NCBI RefSeq assembly: GCF_026000295.1
Contig: NZ_AP026769.1
Coordinates: 310,001 to 374,000, forward strand
Direction of reading: 5' to 3'
From: Helicobacter suis HS1
GTDB taxonomy: Bacteria; Campylobacterota; Campylobacteria; Campylobacterales; Helicobacteraceae
Length of the DNA: 64,000 bases
Made by a program: the position numbers and the translations under genes
Notes under the pieces: generated by a model
The model's input: the letters and a program-made list of their open reading frames with translations, nothing else
What the model was told of the DNA's origin: nothing
Databases searched by the model: none
In this document: positions 18,907-27,996 of the stretch, piece after piece
How positions within the stretch are numbered: the stretch's first letter is position 1
How the letters are laid out: every line of letters starts with the position of its first letter

Positions 18907-19558
18907 ATGCCAACTCATCCTCCTTCTCATTGAGGGTTTCGCACAACATCACCCCTAAAGCCGCTCCGCTCAATTCCCCCTCCAAGCCTTGCAAATTAGA
19001 ATAAGTGCTTTCACTTAATTGTTTAATGAGAGCCTGTGCATCTTTGATCAAGGCTGTTTGTTTCCCAGCTTGAGAGATAGCTGCGCTCAAATTATGAAAG
19101 TCTAGGACTTTGTTATGAGTGAGCTTACTCATATCTAGCCATGGACATTTTCTCTCTAAATACTTGTCTCTTAATTTATCTCTAATATCAAAATTTTGCA
19201 CCGCCTGTTTTAAATCTTCATAGTTAGCTTGGATACTGGCTATCTGACTTTTAAATTGTTCTAAGAGTCTCATAGGATTAGCAATCGTAATAGCACTCCC
19301 ACTAATCAAAGCATTTGCCCTATTCATCAGGTTATTAACCCTGTTCAACTGGGCAATTTGCTCTTGAGCTTTAGAAATCATTTCCTCATACTTTCTAAGC
19401 CCATCTACCATTTTGCCTATCATGGTGGTTTGTTGGCTGTTAGAAGTAGCTAGGTGAGCATTAGCCTCTGCATCATAGGTTAGCATACCAGTAGCTAGGG
19501 CACTAGACACGCCCAGAGTGCTAGATAAGATGAGAGATAGGAAAGGTCTACTTGACAT
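18878..19558 (-). CDS. VirB5/TrbJ-like conjugation protein, copy 1
   Basis: VirB5/TrbJ proteins are exported and associate with the pilus tip. Seen: signal peptide MSSRPFLSLILSSTLGVSSA, then a long helical region (RKYEEMISKAQEQIAQLNRV, QFKSQIASIQANYEDL) typical of the family. The start at 19558 has AGGAGAG at about 7 bases upstream and is preferred to the ATG at 19576. Divergent from xerT, sharing an intergenic region. Identical to the gene at 46533-47213. Confidence 0.72.
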   Translation of the reverse strand: MSSRPFLSLILSSTLGVSSALATGMLTYDAEANAHLATSNSQQTTMIGKMVDGLRKYEEMISKAQEQIAQLNRVNNLMNRANALISGSAITIANPMRLLEQFKSQIASIQANYEDLKQAVQNFDIRDKLRDKYLERKCPWLDMSKLTHNKVLDFHNLSAAISQAGKQTALIKDAQALIKQLSESTYSNLQGLEGELSGAALGVMLCETLNEKEDELAYDNLTHRGI

Positions 19559-19576
19559 AACTCTCCTTTCTTGCAT

Positions 19577-19987
19577 TATACACGCCCACCCTTAAATGTG
19601 GCATATTTAGGTCTGAGAATTTCTAAGGTAAACCTTAATCAAAACTTAAAAAATTGCGCGTCGCTCTTAAAACCTTAAGAAAAACTTAATTATGAGGTTT
19701 CTCTTGATCGCTTCCCCGCAAATCTCACTATGCCAAGTTCTTTTGCCTCAGCAAGCAATACTAGTCAATGAACTCTTAGGTTTACTACAACAAAATCGCC
19801 CTGCAACCATAAAAGCACGCTCCCGTGTTCTACACCTACACAATCCTGCACTTTATTGCTAGACATCACTACAACCATCCATGCTGTGTTTTTCGCGATT
19901 ATGCAGCTAACCACTAAAGAGAACACCACCTACCTACAACCTACAACACTCTAACACGCAACAGCACTCACTCCTCCCTCGCGAAAA
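19577..19987. other. divergent intergenic region between VirB5-like gene and xerT, copy 1
   Basis: About 400 bases with no clear gene. It contains two related runs, AACCTTAATCAAAACTTAA and AACCTTAAGAAAAACTTAA, about 40 bases apart, which may be recombinase or regulator sites. A 56-codon ORF (19692-19862, MRFLLIASPQISLCQ) is possible but unproven. Compared with copy 2, 435 bases next to the xerT start are missing at 19982/19983, so the xerT promoter is probably gone. Confidence 0.5.
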
Positions 19988-21063
19988 ATGGAAAAAATGG
20001 AAAACGAGCTCTTGCCTTTGAGTCGCACACAAAGAGAGCTCTTTGAAAATATCAAGGCATTTTTACACTACAAAATCAAAAACTTTACACCGTACAGGCT
20101 TTAAAAGATGTGGCTAAGGTGCTCTGCTACCAAGAGGAGATTTTAAAATGCCCAAACATCAGCGCGCTAGAGCGTCTCTGCCACGCACTCTATAATCAAG
20201 GCATCAACCATATCTTAATGATGCGGGTTTTGTTTTTGTTCTTTGTTCACTTCAAAACCCAGATCAAACTAAAAAGCTTTAAAAGCCTTACTGAGGAGCA
20301 AGTAATTAGCTTTCTCTTTGAACTAGCCCAAACTAGAAAACCTAGCTCTATGGCTAAGTATGTGATGTATCTGAGGCAATTTTTTAACTATTTGGATAGA
20401 AAACGCGGGTATCACTTTGACTTCTCTCTTAAAAACCTTGCCTTTGCTAAAACAACACAAACTCTGCCCAAACACTTAAACGCACAAGACTTAAAAGCCT
20501 TTATCAAGACCCTTTTAAACTACCAAGCACGCTCTAGTTATGAAAAACGCAACAAGTGTATTCTCTTGCTTGTGATCTTAGGTGGTTTGCGCAAATCTGA
20601 AGTTTTAAACCTTGAGCTCAAGAACATTAAGCCTGAAGAGCAAAATTACTCCATTCTTGTGATGGGCAAGAACAGGAAAGAGAGAAAGGCTTATATCAGA
20701 AAATCTATCCTAGAACAAGCTCTGCATGATTGGATCAGTGATGCTAAAAGACTCCAACACTTCAATGGGGTATTTCTTTTCAAAAAAGCCACACTATCCC
20801 AAAGAACATGCCAACTCAAAAACTTCATCGCTAAGATTTTTAAACTTTCCAATATCAAGCACTCCCAAGCATATGGCACAGGTCTGCATCTTTTTAGACA
20901 TAGTTTTGCTACCCTTATCTACCAAGAGACGCAGGACTTAGTTTTAACTAGCAGAGCTCTAGGGCATAACTCCCTACTCTCTACCAAAATCTACATCCAC
21001 ACTACCCAAGAGCACAATAAAAAAGTTGCCTGTGTGTTTGACACACTTTTAAACAAACAATAA
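19988..21063 (+). pseudogene. xerT: XerT-like tyrosine recombinase, copy 1, frameshifted
   Basis: Seen: identical to the intact gene at 48078-49154 except for one missing G near 20092 (ACACCGTACAGG against ACACCGGTACAGG), which breaks the frame after about 35 codons. From ATG 20110 (MAKVLCYQEEIL) an open frame runs on to the catalytic residues, so an N-terminally shortened product is conceivable. The 435 bases upstream of the gene are also deleted, so expression is doubtful. In TnPZ elements XerT catalyses excision and transfer-linked integration. Confidence 0.9.
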
Positions 21064-21194
21064 TGCAAGAGGATGAAAATTCGCTTTCTCTTAAATCTTT
21101 GCCTTTAGCTAGAGCCACCCGCTTTAGCTATAGAAGCGTTAATGAGCAGGCTAAGTTATACCGGCTAGCACACAGCTTAAAACAGAAAAGATAA
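21063..21194 (+). CDS. 43-aa basic protein coupled to xerT, copy 1
   Basis: Seen: ATG overlaps the xerT stop by one base (TAATG). The product MQEDENSLSLKSLPLARAT... ends LAHSLKQKR and is basic and helix-prone. Identical to 49154-49285. Small basic proteins next to recombinases often set the direction of recombination; that role here is inference. Confidence 0.5.
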   Translation: MQEDENSLSLKSLPLARATRFSYRSVNEQAKLYRLAHSLKQKR

Positions 21195-21246
21195 CTAGCA
21201 CAATTCTATACTGAGCTCTAACAGCCAAAGTTTTCTATTAGTTCTC

Positions 21247-21838
21247 TTGGTGCGCCTGTTAATTTTTAGAAGTGTTACCTATAAGTTCTTTTAAAACGCG
21301 CTTAACACCACAGCGCTAACATGTCCCACATGGCTAAGCTGGGGTATTGGTGTGGATTATCAGACTTGCTGGGTGGCGGGGCTTGCAGCCTCTATACAAT
21401 TATTAAGGCCTGCAATGCTGCTAAATTGAAAACGCTTAACCTTTTGGTTTAGTGCCGTGAATGGCTTAAATGGTCTGGATGGCTTGATCAAGGCTAAGGA
21501 CTTCATGGCACAAGCAAACCTTAACTACTTGTGTAACTACTATTTTAAAAAATGAGTTTACACTTGGATTGCTTAGGATAAGTAGTTAAAAATTTAAATT
21601 TAGAGTGTAACTAACAAATCGCCATGCTTAGCTAGAATTTTTGCGTTGTCAGGAAATTCTTCCCTGTCTAAAGAGTTATAGGATAGTGATAGAAACAAAG
21701 CGCATTGTGCAATTAACACAGATAAGGAGTCCCCTAGTATTTTGAGCGTTTCACAGATACTGTCTTTCTTGTAAGCTAGAGTAGGACAATGCAATCTAGG
21801 CTCTTTTTGCTAAATTACTCATTTATCTCTAAAAATTT
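21247..21838. other. non-coding boundary region between TnPZ copy 1 and the R-M genes
   Basis: No convincing gene. The first 50 bases continue the AGTTCT-box array in truncated form (boxes at 21239, 21261 and 21284). At about 21380-21510 a stretch resembles, in inverse orientation and with changes, 31200-31320 (for example CAATTTAGCAGCATTGCAGG on the minus strand). The rest is unassigned. Confidence 0.5.
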
Positions 21839-22420
21839 TCAGTCTTTCCTCCACACAATATGCCCATTGATCCCATGTTTTTCATAGACGCTTAAAACCT
21901 CCTCTAAAAACGCCACAAGTTCTAATTCGCCTGCTTTTCTTGCACTCTCTAACATGCGAATAAACATCTTTTTACCTGTCTCTGTTTGCCTAAAGTTCTT
22001 TTTTAAGAAGTTATGCCGTGAACAAAGTGTTTGCCCATTTTCTAAAGTGGCTTTGCCTCCTAAATCTTTAGGCTTAATATGATCAACATGCAATTCTACC
22101 CCCTCTTTTTCACCCGCCCCGCAGATCACACAAGCGTAATTATCACGCTCTAAAATCTGCTTTTTTAAAGACTCACTAAAGTCCTCTAGGTCTATGTGCA
22201 GTACCAAATTAGGATCGTAACGATATACTCCCTTAGCAATCTTTTGCAACATTCCCTGCTGGTGCAACTTTCTAATCCCTCTATCTGGATCTCTAAAAAC
22301 CTTACCTGTGCGTTTTGTATATTCTTGTGTGAGCCAATCTACAATTTCAGGGTGGGCAATATCTCTATTAGGGTTTGCTTTAAAAAACTCCATAATCAAA
22401 TCATGCTGGCTAATTTGCAT
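21839..22420 (-). CDS. HNH restriction endonuclease (type II R-M)
   Basis: Seen: 193 aa. The C-terminal half has an HNH nuclease pattern, CVICGAGEKEGVELHVDHIK, with the His-Asp-His metal/catalytic site and a later Asn/His (CSRHNFLKKNF). The N-terminal half has a winged-helix-like appearance (IVDWLTQEYTKRTGK, GIRKLHQQGMLQKI) that may read DNA sequence. It overlaps the methyltransferase gene by 11 bases and is downstream of it, so the two form a restriction-modification pair. The target sequence cannot be told. Confidence 0.85.
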   Translation of the reverse strand: MQISQHDLIMEFFKANPNRDIAHPEIVDWLTQEYTKRTGKVFRDPDRGIRKLHQQGMLQKIAKGVYRYDPNLVLHIDLEDFSESLKKQILERDNYACVICGAGEKEGVELHVDHIKPKDLGGKATLENGQTLCSRHNFLKKNFRQTETGKKMFIRMLESARKAGELELVAFLEEVLSVYEKHGINGHIVWRKD

Positions 22421-23174
22421 CTTCTATCATTCTTAAAAAGCGCTGTTTAGAAAGTTCACAATAAGTAGGGTCTAGTTCGATACCCACAAAGTTGCGCTGA
22501 TTAGCATAAGCCTCTAGCATAGTTGTTCCGCTCCCACTAAAAGGATCACAGATCACATCTCCTATAAAAGAAAAGAGCTTGATACAGCGCCTAGGCAACT
22601 CTCTAGGAAAGGGGGCGGGGTGGCCGATGCGTTTAGCAGATTCTCCATTAAAGCTCCAAAGTCCATTAGTCCAGGCAATAAACTCCTCTTTGCTCAGATC
22701 ACTAACACCCTTGTGCTGTTTTTTCCACACCTCTTTATAAAAAATCACAATGAGCTCGACCGGAGCAATCACATAGGGCGCAGAAGCACTAAGCCAGCTC
22801 CCCCATGCTGTGCGCCTAGAGACATTGCCCTCATTCCAGATGATGCTACTATGATAGCACCACCCCATCTTTTTAGCTAAACTAATGATGTCTGCTCCCA
22901 CACTTTGTTGTCCGCCCTTGTTTTTATCTAAGGGAATGTTTAAGCACAAGCGCCCACTTTTCTTAGCCCATGCATAACAATTAGCCAAGTAATGCGCGCT
23001 AAAGTCTAGGTACTCTTGATAATCCTGACTATCATCACTGCCATTATAAGCCATACCCACATTATAGGGCGGGGAGGTGATGATGCAATCTAGGCTTTGC
23101 TCCTCTAACACTAAATAATCAAGTGCACTAGCTTGGTATAAAAGGAGGCGATCATGGGCAAAAAAGGGGGGCAT
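22410..23174 (-). CDS. DNA (adenine-N6 or cytosine-N4) methyltransferase of type II R-M system
   Basis: Seen: catalytic motif TSPPYN at about residue 36 and the SAM-binding motif DPFSGSGTT near the C terminus, the order of the beta class of amino-methyltransferases. At 254 aa it is a complete small enzyme. It lies 24 bases downstream of fumC on the same strand and overlaps the HNH nuclease gene, so protection and cutting are probably co-expressed. The start codon is followed by six C and six T bases (ATGCCCCCCTTTTTT), which could slip. Confidence 0.9.
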   Translation of the reverse strand: MPPFFAHDRLLLYQASALDYLVLEEQSLDCIITSPPYNVGMAYNGSDDSQDYQEYLDFSAHYLANCYAWAKKSGRLCLNIPLDKNKGGQQSVGADIISLAKKMGWCYHSSIIWNEGNVSRRTAWGSWLSASAPYVIAPVELIVIFYKEVWKKQHKGVSDLSKEEFIAWTNGLWSFNGESAKRIGHPAPFPRELPRRCIKLFSFIGDVICDPFSGSGTTMLEAYANQRNFVGIELDPTYCELSKQRFLRMIEDAN

Positions 23175-23198
23175 TAATCTTACGCTTAAGATTTTAAA

Positions 23199-24596
23199 CT
23201 AAGCCCTAGGTCCAATCATTTTTTCAGGCACTACAAATTTCTCAAAATCCTCTGCGCTTAAGAGCCCTAACTCTACTGCTGATTCTTTAAGACTAATACC
23301 CTTTTTATGGGCGTTTTTTGCCACTTTAGCCGCGTTTTCATAGCCAATATGGGGGTTGAGTGCGGTTACTAGCATTAAAGAGTGGTGCAAGTAATAATCT
23401 ATCTTGTCTTTATTAGGTTGGATACCTTGTGCGCAGTGCAGATCAAAGCTAAGCATGCTATCGCTTAAAAGGCGCAAACTTTGCAAGAAATTGTAAATGA
23501 TCACGGGTTTAAAGACATTGAGTTCAAAATTGCCTTGAGAAGCAGCAAAGCCAATGGCTGCATCATTGCCCATCACTTGCACAGCAACCATCGTTAAAGC
23601 CTCACACTGGGTAGGATTGACCTTGCCGGGCATAATGGAGCTTCCCGGCTCATTTTCTGGAATAGATAATTCGCCTAAACCACAGCGTGGTCCGCTAGCA
23701 AGCCATCTAATGTCATTGGCAATTTTCATTAAATTAGCCGCAAGGGCTTTAAGCGCTCCGTGGGCAAAAGTAATGGCGTCATGGCTACTTAAAGCATGGA
23801 ATTTATTAGGCGCGCTTTTAAAAACCTGACCGGTATCTTGGCTAAGCTGTTTAGCAACCTTTTCTGATAACTGAGGGTGGGCATTAAGACCTGTGCCTAC
23901 TGCTGTGCCCCCGATGGCTAACTCTCTTAGCCCCTCTAAACTCTGCATAATCTGTTCTTTAGAGTGCTTAAGCATGCTTGCATACCCGCTAAACTCCTGC
24001 CCTAGAGTTAGAGGCGTGGCATCTTGTAAATGGGTGCGCCCGATTTTAATGATCTCGTCAAAAGCTTGGCTTTTGCTCTCAAGGGTAGCGTGCAATTTAT
24101 CTAAGGCGGGTAAAAGGGTTTGTGTGATTTCTAGCACGCTGACAATATGCATAGCTGTTGGGAAAGTGTCATTAGAACTTTGCGACATGTTCACATCATC
24201 GTTAGGGTGAATCAGCTTTTTTTCTCTAAAATTGCCCCCTAGAATCTCTGTGGCGTAGTTGGCAATCACCTCATTCATGTTCATATTAGTTTGCGTACCA
24301 CTCCCTGTTTGCCAAATGGCTAGGGGAAACATCCCCTCTAGCTTGCCCTCTAAAATGGCATTACAGGCCTTAATAATGGCCTCTGATTTTTCTTGACTCA
24401 GTTTGCCTAAATCGTGGTTGACCTTAGCTAGGGCTTTTTTAAGTTTAGCAAAGGCAAAAATAAGCTCTGGGGGCATTTTTTCTGTGCCGATCTTAAAATT
24501 TTCATAGCTTCTTTGGGTTTGCGCGCCCCAGTACTTGCTATTTTCTACTTTAACCTCGCCCATAGTGTCATGTTCAATTCTATAATCCATTTTCAA
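23199..24596 (-). CDS. fumC: class II fumarate hydratase
   Basis: Interconverts fumarate and malate in the cytoplasmic citric acid branch. Seen: the fumarase/aspartase signature [15 protein letters not shown] at about residue 317, and [16 protein letters not shown] at about residue 95. The length, 465 aa, is normal. AAAGGA lies upstream of ATG 24596 (MKMDYRIEH); ATG two codons later is also possible. Fumarase next to crdA-crdB-czcB-czcA is the H. pylori order, marking core chromosome. The R-M genes downstream on the same strand are an addition. Confidence 0.97.
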   Translation of the reverse strand: MKMDYRIEHDTMGEVKVENSKYWGAQTQRSYENFKIGTEKMPPELIFAFAKLKKALAKVNHDLGKLSQEKSEAIIKACNAILEGKLEGMFPLAIWQTGSGTQTNMNMNEVIANYATEILGGNFREKKLIHPNDDVNMSQSSNDTFPTAMHIVSVLEITQTLLPALDKLHATLESKSQAFDEIIKIGRTHLQDATPLTLGQEFSGYASMLKHSKEQIMQSLEGLRELAIGGTAVGTGLNAHPQLSEKVAKQLSQDTGQVFKSAPNKFHALSSHDAITFAHGALKALAANLMKIANDIRWLASGPRCGLGELSIPENEPGSSIMPGKVNPTQCEALTMVAVQVMGNDAAIGFAASQGNFELNVFKPVIIYNFLQSLRLLSDSMLSFDLHCAQGIQPNKDKIDYYLHHSLMLVTALNPHIGYENAAKVAKNAHKKGISLKESAVELGLLSAEDFEKFVVPEKMIGPRA

Positions 24597-24673
24597 TCCT
24601 TTATGTTAAAGATAGGCAACTCTAACACAAGAAGGGTTAATTTACAGAAATTTTACGCAAGTGTGCTTGAATA

Positions 24674-24697
24674 CCTTTCCACCTTAATGGAAAGGAG
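24674..24697 (+). promoter_or_regulatory. hairpin overlapping the crdA-1 ribosome binding site
   Basis: Perfect 7-bp stem CCTTTCC / GGAAAGG with the 8-base loop ACCTTAAT. Its 3' arm overlaps AAGGAG, the ribosome binding site of the ATG at 24703. It could hide the site. The second crdA copy has no such hairpin. Confidence 0.4.
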
Positions 24698-24702
24698 ATG
24701 AC

Positions 24703-25438
24703 ATGAAAAAACTAGGTTCTTTGTTTCTGGCATGCACTCTGGCCCTTGGGGGTCTGCAAGCTTGGGAATTAACAATTAAGGCCAAAGGAGCAGAAGTGGC
24801 TCGTGAAGTGCCCAAATGCTAAAGACATTTGGGCTTCCTAGGCTGATGTTGCCCGTAGGGAGAGTTTGGTTCTCACTCTGTGTCCCTATAGTAGGGATTT
24901 TACAGAGTTTGAGCTCCAACGCATTCCCTACAGGTCTCACACATCATATCTCCAAAGGCGTAACTTCCGACACTTCCTGCCGTAGATACGAATGTATGGG
25001 GACATTATACCACAAATTAGTGGCATTCATCCCACCCGCTAAAGACGAGTGGGATTTCTGCCAAAGAGTCTTAAAGCGGATAAAAATTTAGTGGACGGGG
25101 ATAATAAATTTGATTTAGTGCCCACCCTTGGAGGTAGGGTTTTAAAAGATGCACACATTAAATTAAGTTTTGAAGTGCCTGAAATGCCCGGTATGGCTGC
25201 AATGAATAAAGAGGCACAAGTAAGAGAAAAAGACGGCATTTATCACGCAGAGGTCAATTTACCCATGAATGGGCCTTGGCAAATTAAAGTACAAGTTAGA
25301 ACGAAAGAAGGCAAAATTTATCAAGGTGAAGGTAGCGTAGACATTCTTACGCATGGTGTTATTCTTAGTTCTAACACGATAAAGGGACTTTCCACAAATT
25401 CTACACAAACACACCCTAGAATGCAAACTCATCATTAA
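24703..25438 (+). pseudogene. crdA: crdA-like periplasmic copper-resistance protein, first copy, interrupted
   Basis: Seen: signal peptide MKKLGSLFLACTLALGGLQA and a start like the intact gene that follows. After about 32 codons the frame is broken by about 260 bases of foreign DNA with hairpin ends, then resumes as SLKADKNLVDGDNKFDLVPT through to VDILTHG with an added C-terminal tail. It is a tandem duplicate of the gene at 25455-25832. CrdA is known in H. pylori as part of copper resistance. Confidence 0.88.
24803..25065 (-). mobile_element. short non-autonomous IS605-like element in crdA-1
   Basis: Bounded by two hairpins with the same loop: GCCCAAATG-CTAAAGA-CATTTGGGC at about 24808-24832 and CCCACCCG-CTAAAGA-CGAGTGGG at about 25030-25052. 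The second matches the TCTTTAG-loop hairpins at 7881 and 49471 on the other strand. The minus strand inside retains EVTPLEIMCETC, which looks like the end of a TnpB protein, so the element is probably a deletion derivative keeping only the TnpB 3' end. Confidence 0.6.
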
Positions 25439-25454
25439 ATTATGAGGAGCTTAC

Positions 25455-25832
25455 ATGAAAAAACTAGGTGCTTTGTTACTGGCATGCGGTTTAGCCTTTG
25501 GGAGCTTGCAAGCTTGGGAATTAAAAATTAAGGCTAAAGAAGCAGAAGTGGCACTCAAGGCAGATAAAAAACTAGTGAGTGGTAATAATGAGTTTGATTT
25601 AGTGCCCACTCTTGGAGGTAAGGAGCTAAAAGGCGCCTCTATCAAGTTGAGTTTTAAAATGCCTGAAATGCCGGGTATGGCCGCGATGGATGAAAAAGCG
25701 CAGGTAGAAGTGAAAAATGGCGTCTACCATGCTAAGGTCAATTTGCCCATGAGCGGTACTTGGCAAATTAAATTACAAGTCAAAACTAAAGAGGGAAAGG
25801 TTTATAAAGGCAAAGGTAGCGTGGATATTTAA
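25455..25832 (+). CDS. crdA: CrdA-like periplasmic copper-resistance protein
   Basis: Seen: 125 aa with signal peptide MKKLGALLLACGLAFGSLQA, then a beta-rich domain with LKADKKLVSGNNEFDLVPT and FKMPEMPGMAAMDEKAQVEV. The Met-rich PEMPGMAAM suits Cu(I) binding. This YtkA-like fold accords with H. pylori CrdA. GAGGAG precedes ATG. It stands 2 bases before crdB and is the intact member of a tandem pair, so it is probably the working copy. In H. pylori the operon is induced by copper through CrdRS; no operator can be identified here. Confidence 0.9.
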   Translation: MKKLGALLLACGLAFGSLQAWELKIKAKEAEVALKADKKLVSGNNEFDLVPTLGGKELKGASIKLSFKMPEMPGMAAMDEKAQVEVKNGVYHAKVNLPMSGTWQIKLQVKTKEGKVYKGKGSVDI

Positions 25833-25834
25833 CC

Positions 25835-27049
25835 ATGCGTTTCTCTCTAATTTTTGTTTGTATTCTCTTAAATATTCTAGCTGGCTCACAAAGCCGGTTA
25901 GACCTAGAGAGTATCTACAATAAATATTTACATAAAAACGCCAAGCTTGAAAGTTTAGAGGCACAGATTTCTAGCCTGCAAGCCCAAGCTAGGGCGGCAT
26001 CTCGCTGGGATAATCCTATTTTGTATGTAGCCTATAACAACGCCAATGTGAATGATTACTTCGTTTTAAACGGCGAGTTTAACGGCATGTTTAACTTTAT
26101 GCAAAGCATCAGCGTGGGGCTATCCCAAAAATTTGATGTGAATGGTAAGCGGCATACTAAAAAGCAAGTGATTGATTTAGAGAGCCAAAAAAAGCTTTTA
26201 GAACTCCAAAAACTCAGACAACAAATTGCCATTAATATTTTAATCAATGCTATTAATGTTTATAAAAATACCCAAAAATTGACCTTACTCAAAGAGGCAT
26301 TGGGTAACTTAGATAGTTTGTTATATAAGGCCATGCACTCTAGTAGCCCAGATGCCATTGCGATTGCTAAAATTGAAGTGCTTAAATCCCAATTACAAAT
26401 CAAACAAAGCGATTTAGAAGACGCGCTAGATAATAACAAGATTAGTATTAGCGAATTAACCTTTAACCAAAGTGATCTTTTAAGCCTTGCGCCTAGCGCG
26501 CTTGTTTTTAATCCGGATGAGGAATTAAAGGCGATCATGAGTACTAACCGCGAGATTAAGATCGCAGATTTACAAGATAGCCAATCTCTTAAAAACATTA
26601 CGCTAGCTAGAAAAGGCTTTTTAGATGACATCAATGTAACCGCTAACTACCTCTTCAGACGGCACATCTTTGATATGTTTACCGTTGGTATAGCTATTCC
26701 TCTACCTCTTTATGGCAAACAAAGTAACACCTTACAACAAAAGAAAGAGGAACATTTAGTGGCTCTTAAAGAAGTAGAAAATACCAAAAATAGAGTGATG
26801 CACACAGCTAAAAAATTGCTTAAAAGAATCGCACAGCTACAAAGAAATCTAACCAGCATTGATCAAATTTTAAAAGCCAATGGGCATATTGTACAAATTT
26901 ATGCGAATAATTTACCCTCTTCAACAGATTACAACACCTATTACAGCGCCTTTAACGATGAGATTAATACACAGCTTTCTAAAATTGATACCCAAAGCGA
27001 GCTTTCTACAACTTATTTGAATTTAGAGAATCTCAAAGGGCTTTGGTGA
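25835..27049 (+). CDS. crdB: CrdB, TolC-like outer-membrane factor of the metal efflux system
   Basis: Forms the outer-membrane duct of a tripartite metal exporter. Seen: 404 aa, signal peptide MRFSLIFVCILLNILAGSQS, then long amphipathic helices typical of outer-membrane efflux proteins (SLEAQISSLQAQARAASRWD, repeated again in the second half). It follows crdA by 2 bases, and its stop overlaps the start of czcB (GTGA), so it is co-translated with the fusion protein. Confidence 0.92.
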   Translation: MRFSLIFVCILLNILAGSQSRLDLESIYNKYLHKNAKLESLEAQISSLQAQARAASRWDNPILYVAYNNANVNDYFVLNGEFNGMFNFMQSISVGLSQKFDVNGKRHTKKQVIDLESQKKLLELQKLRQQIAINILINAINVYKNTQKLTLLKEALGNLDSLLYKAMHSSSPDAIAIAKIEVLKSQLQIKQSDLEDALDNNKISISELTFNQSDLLSLAPSALVFNPDEELKAIMSTNREIKIADLQDSQSLKNITLARKGFLDDINVTANYLFRRHIFDMFTVGIAIPLPLYGKQSNTLQQKKEEHLVALKEVENTKNRVMHTAKKLLKRIAQLQRNLTSIDQILKANGHIVQIYANNLPSSTDYNTYYSAFNDEINTQLSKIDTQSELSTTYLNLENLKGLW

Positions 27050-27996
27050 TACCGCGGTTATGGGGGGTGGTTTTATTATGTTGTTTGTTGCAGGCTAAGG
27101 GGGGGGATAGCATTAAGGTGATGCTTAAAGAGATCACTCCCTTTAGGCAGTATTATGCGCTCTTAGAAGCAGATGAAACTAAAGTTTTTTCTTATAATAT
27201 CCGTTTTGATGGCTATGTTGAAAAACTCTATGTGAATCAAACCTACCAAAACATCAAGGCCGGGGATAAGCTTTTTAATATTTATTCCCCCTCTCTTATT
27301 AGCGTGCAAAGCGAATTGCTCTCTTCTGTGCGCTTTAATAAACAAGTAGATCAAATGCGCGAAAAATTGCGTCTTTTAGGCGTTCCTACCTATGAGATTG
27401 ACAATATCATTAAAACTAAAAAGATTAAAAATAATATTGATATGCGCGCGCCTTTTAGCGGGGTGATCTTTACTAAAAATATCAACGAAGGTGGGTTTAT
27501 CAAAAGCGGGGCAGAGATTTATAAAATCATTGATCTGCGTTCGTTATATGTGTTAGCTAAGGTCAATCAAGAGGATTTAGATTTTGTACGCCACCTTTCT
27601 AAAGCTAGTATATCTATTGAGGGGGTTTCTGGAGTTTTTCCCTTAAAATTTGATCGCATTAACCCCTTCATCGGAGCACAGGATAAAATGGTACAAGTAC
27701 GCTTTATCCTAAATAATCCTGCTCTAATTTTTTTCCCTAACATGTTTGCTAGGGTGAGTATCTACCAACAGGCTAGAAAAATGCTAGTCTTGCCTAAAGA
27801 AGCAGTGCTAGTTAAAAATGATAAAACTATCGTCTTTAAAAAAGAAGACGGGGATTTTACCCTCACACCGATTAAGGCCAAACGAAATAGCGATGGGAGT
27901 TATGAAATTTTAGAGGGGCTAAAGGCAGGTGATGAAGTTGCCAAAAACGCCCTCTTTATTTTAGATGCGGATGCGATTAATAACGGGGATGAGTGA
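27046..27996 (+). CDS. czcB: CzcB/CusB-like periplasmic adaptor (membrane fusion) protein
   Basis: Links the inner-membrane pump to CrdB. Seen: about 316 aa, N-terminal signal sequence LWGVVLLCCLLQAK, then the lipoyl/barrel-sandwich pattern (GYVEKLYVNQTYQNIKAGDK and MRAPFSGVIFTKNINEGGFI) and a beta-barrel part. GTG 27046 overlaps the crdB TGA; a TTG one codon earlier is also open. A run of eight G (27099-27106) lies just after the signal peptide, where a change of one base would switch the gene off. It overlaps czcA by 4 bases (ATGA). Confidence 0.92.
   Translation: MIPRLWGVVLLCCLLQAKGGDSIKVMLKEITPFRQYYALLEADETKVFSYNIRFDGYVEKLYVNQTYQNIKAGDKLFNIYSPSLISVQSELLSSVRFNKQVDQMREKLRLLGVPTYEIDNIIKTKKIKNNIDMRAPFSGVIFTKNINEGGFIKSGAEIYKIIDLRSLYVLAKVNQEDLDFVRHLSKASISIEGVSGVFPLKFDRINPFIGAQDKMVQVRFILNNPALIFFPNMFARVSIYQQARKMLVLPKEAVLVKNDKTIVFKKEDGDFTLTPIKAKRNSDGSYEILEGLKAGDEVAKNALFILDADAINNGDE
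27099..27106 (+). repeat. G8 homopolymer in czcB
   Basis: Eight G residues encode the end of KGGD just behind the CzcB signal peptide. Tracts of this length vary by slippage in Helicobacter, so the gene may be phase variable. Confidence 0.6.

Larger units (their letters stand above)
18233..21246 (+). repeat. large direct repeat block B, copy 1 (other copy 45888-49338)
   Basis: Nearly identical to 45888-49338, covering both VirB5-region genes, the divergent intergenic region, xerT and the 43-codon ORF after it. Copy 1 lacks the 435 bases at 47638-48072 upstream of xerT and one G in the xerT coding region. Confidence 0.93.

Noticed and set aside
18878-18930. Programmed frameshift joining the VirB5-like gene and the next ORF
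   Set aside because: No slippery heptamer is seen, and an AGGAGG stands before an ATG in the second frame, so overlapping genes explain it better.
21600-21794. Minus-strand ORF upstream of the HNH gene region
   Set aside because: No motif and no start signal; unremarkable composition for non-coding AT-rich DNA.
24816-25091. Plus-strand 91-codon ORF in the crdA-1 insertion
   Set aside because: It reads across the hairpins of a short insertion, on the strand opposite to the tnpB-like remnant, with no ribosome binding site.
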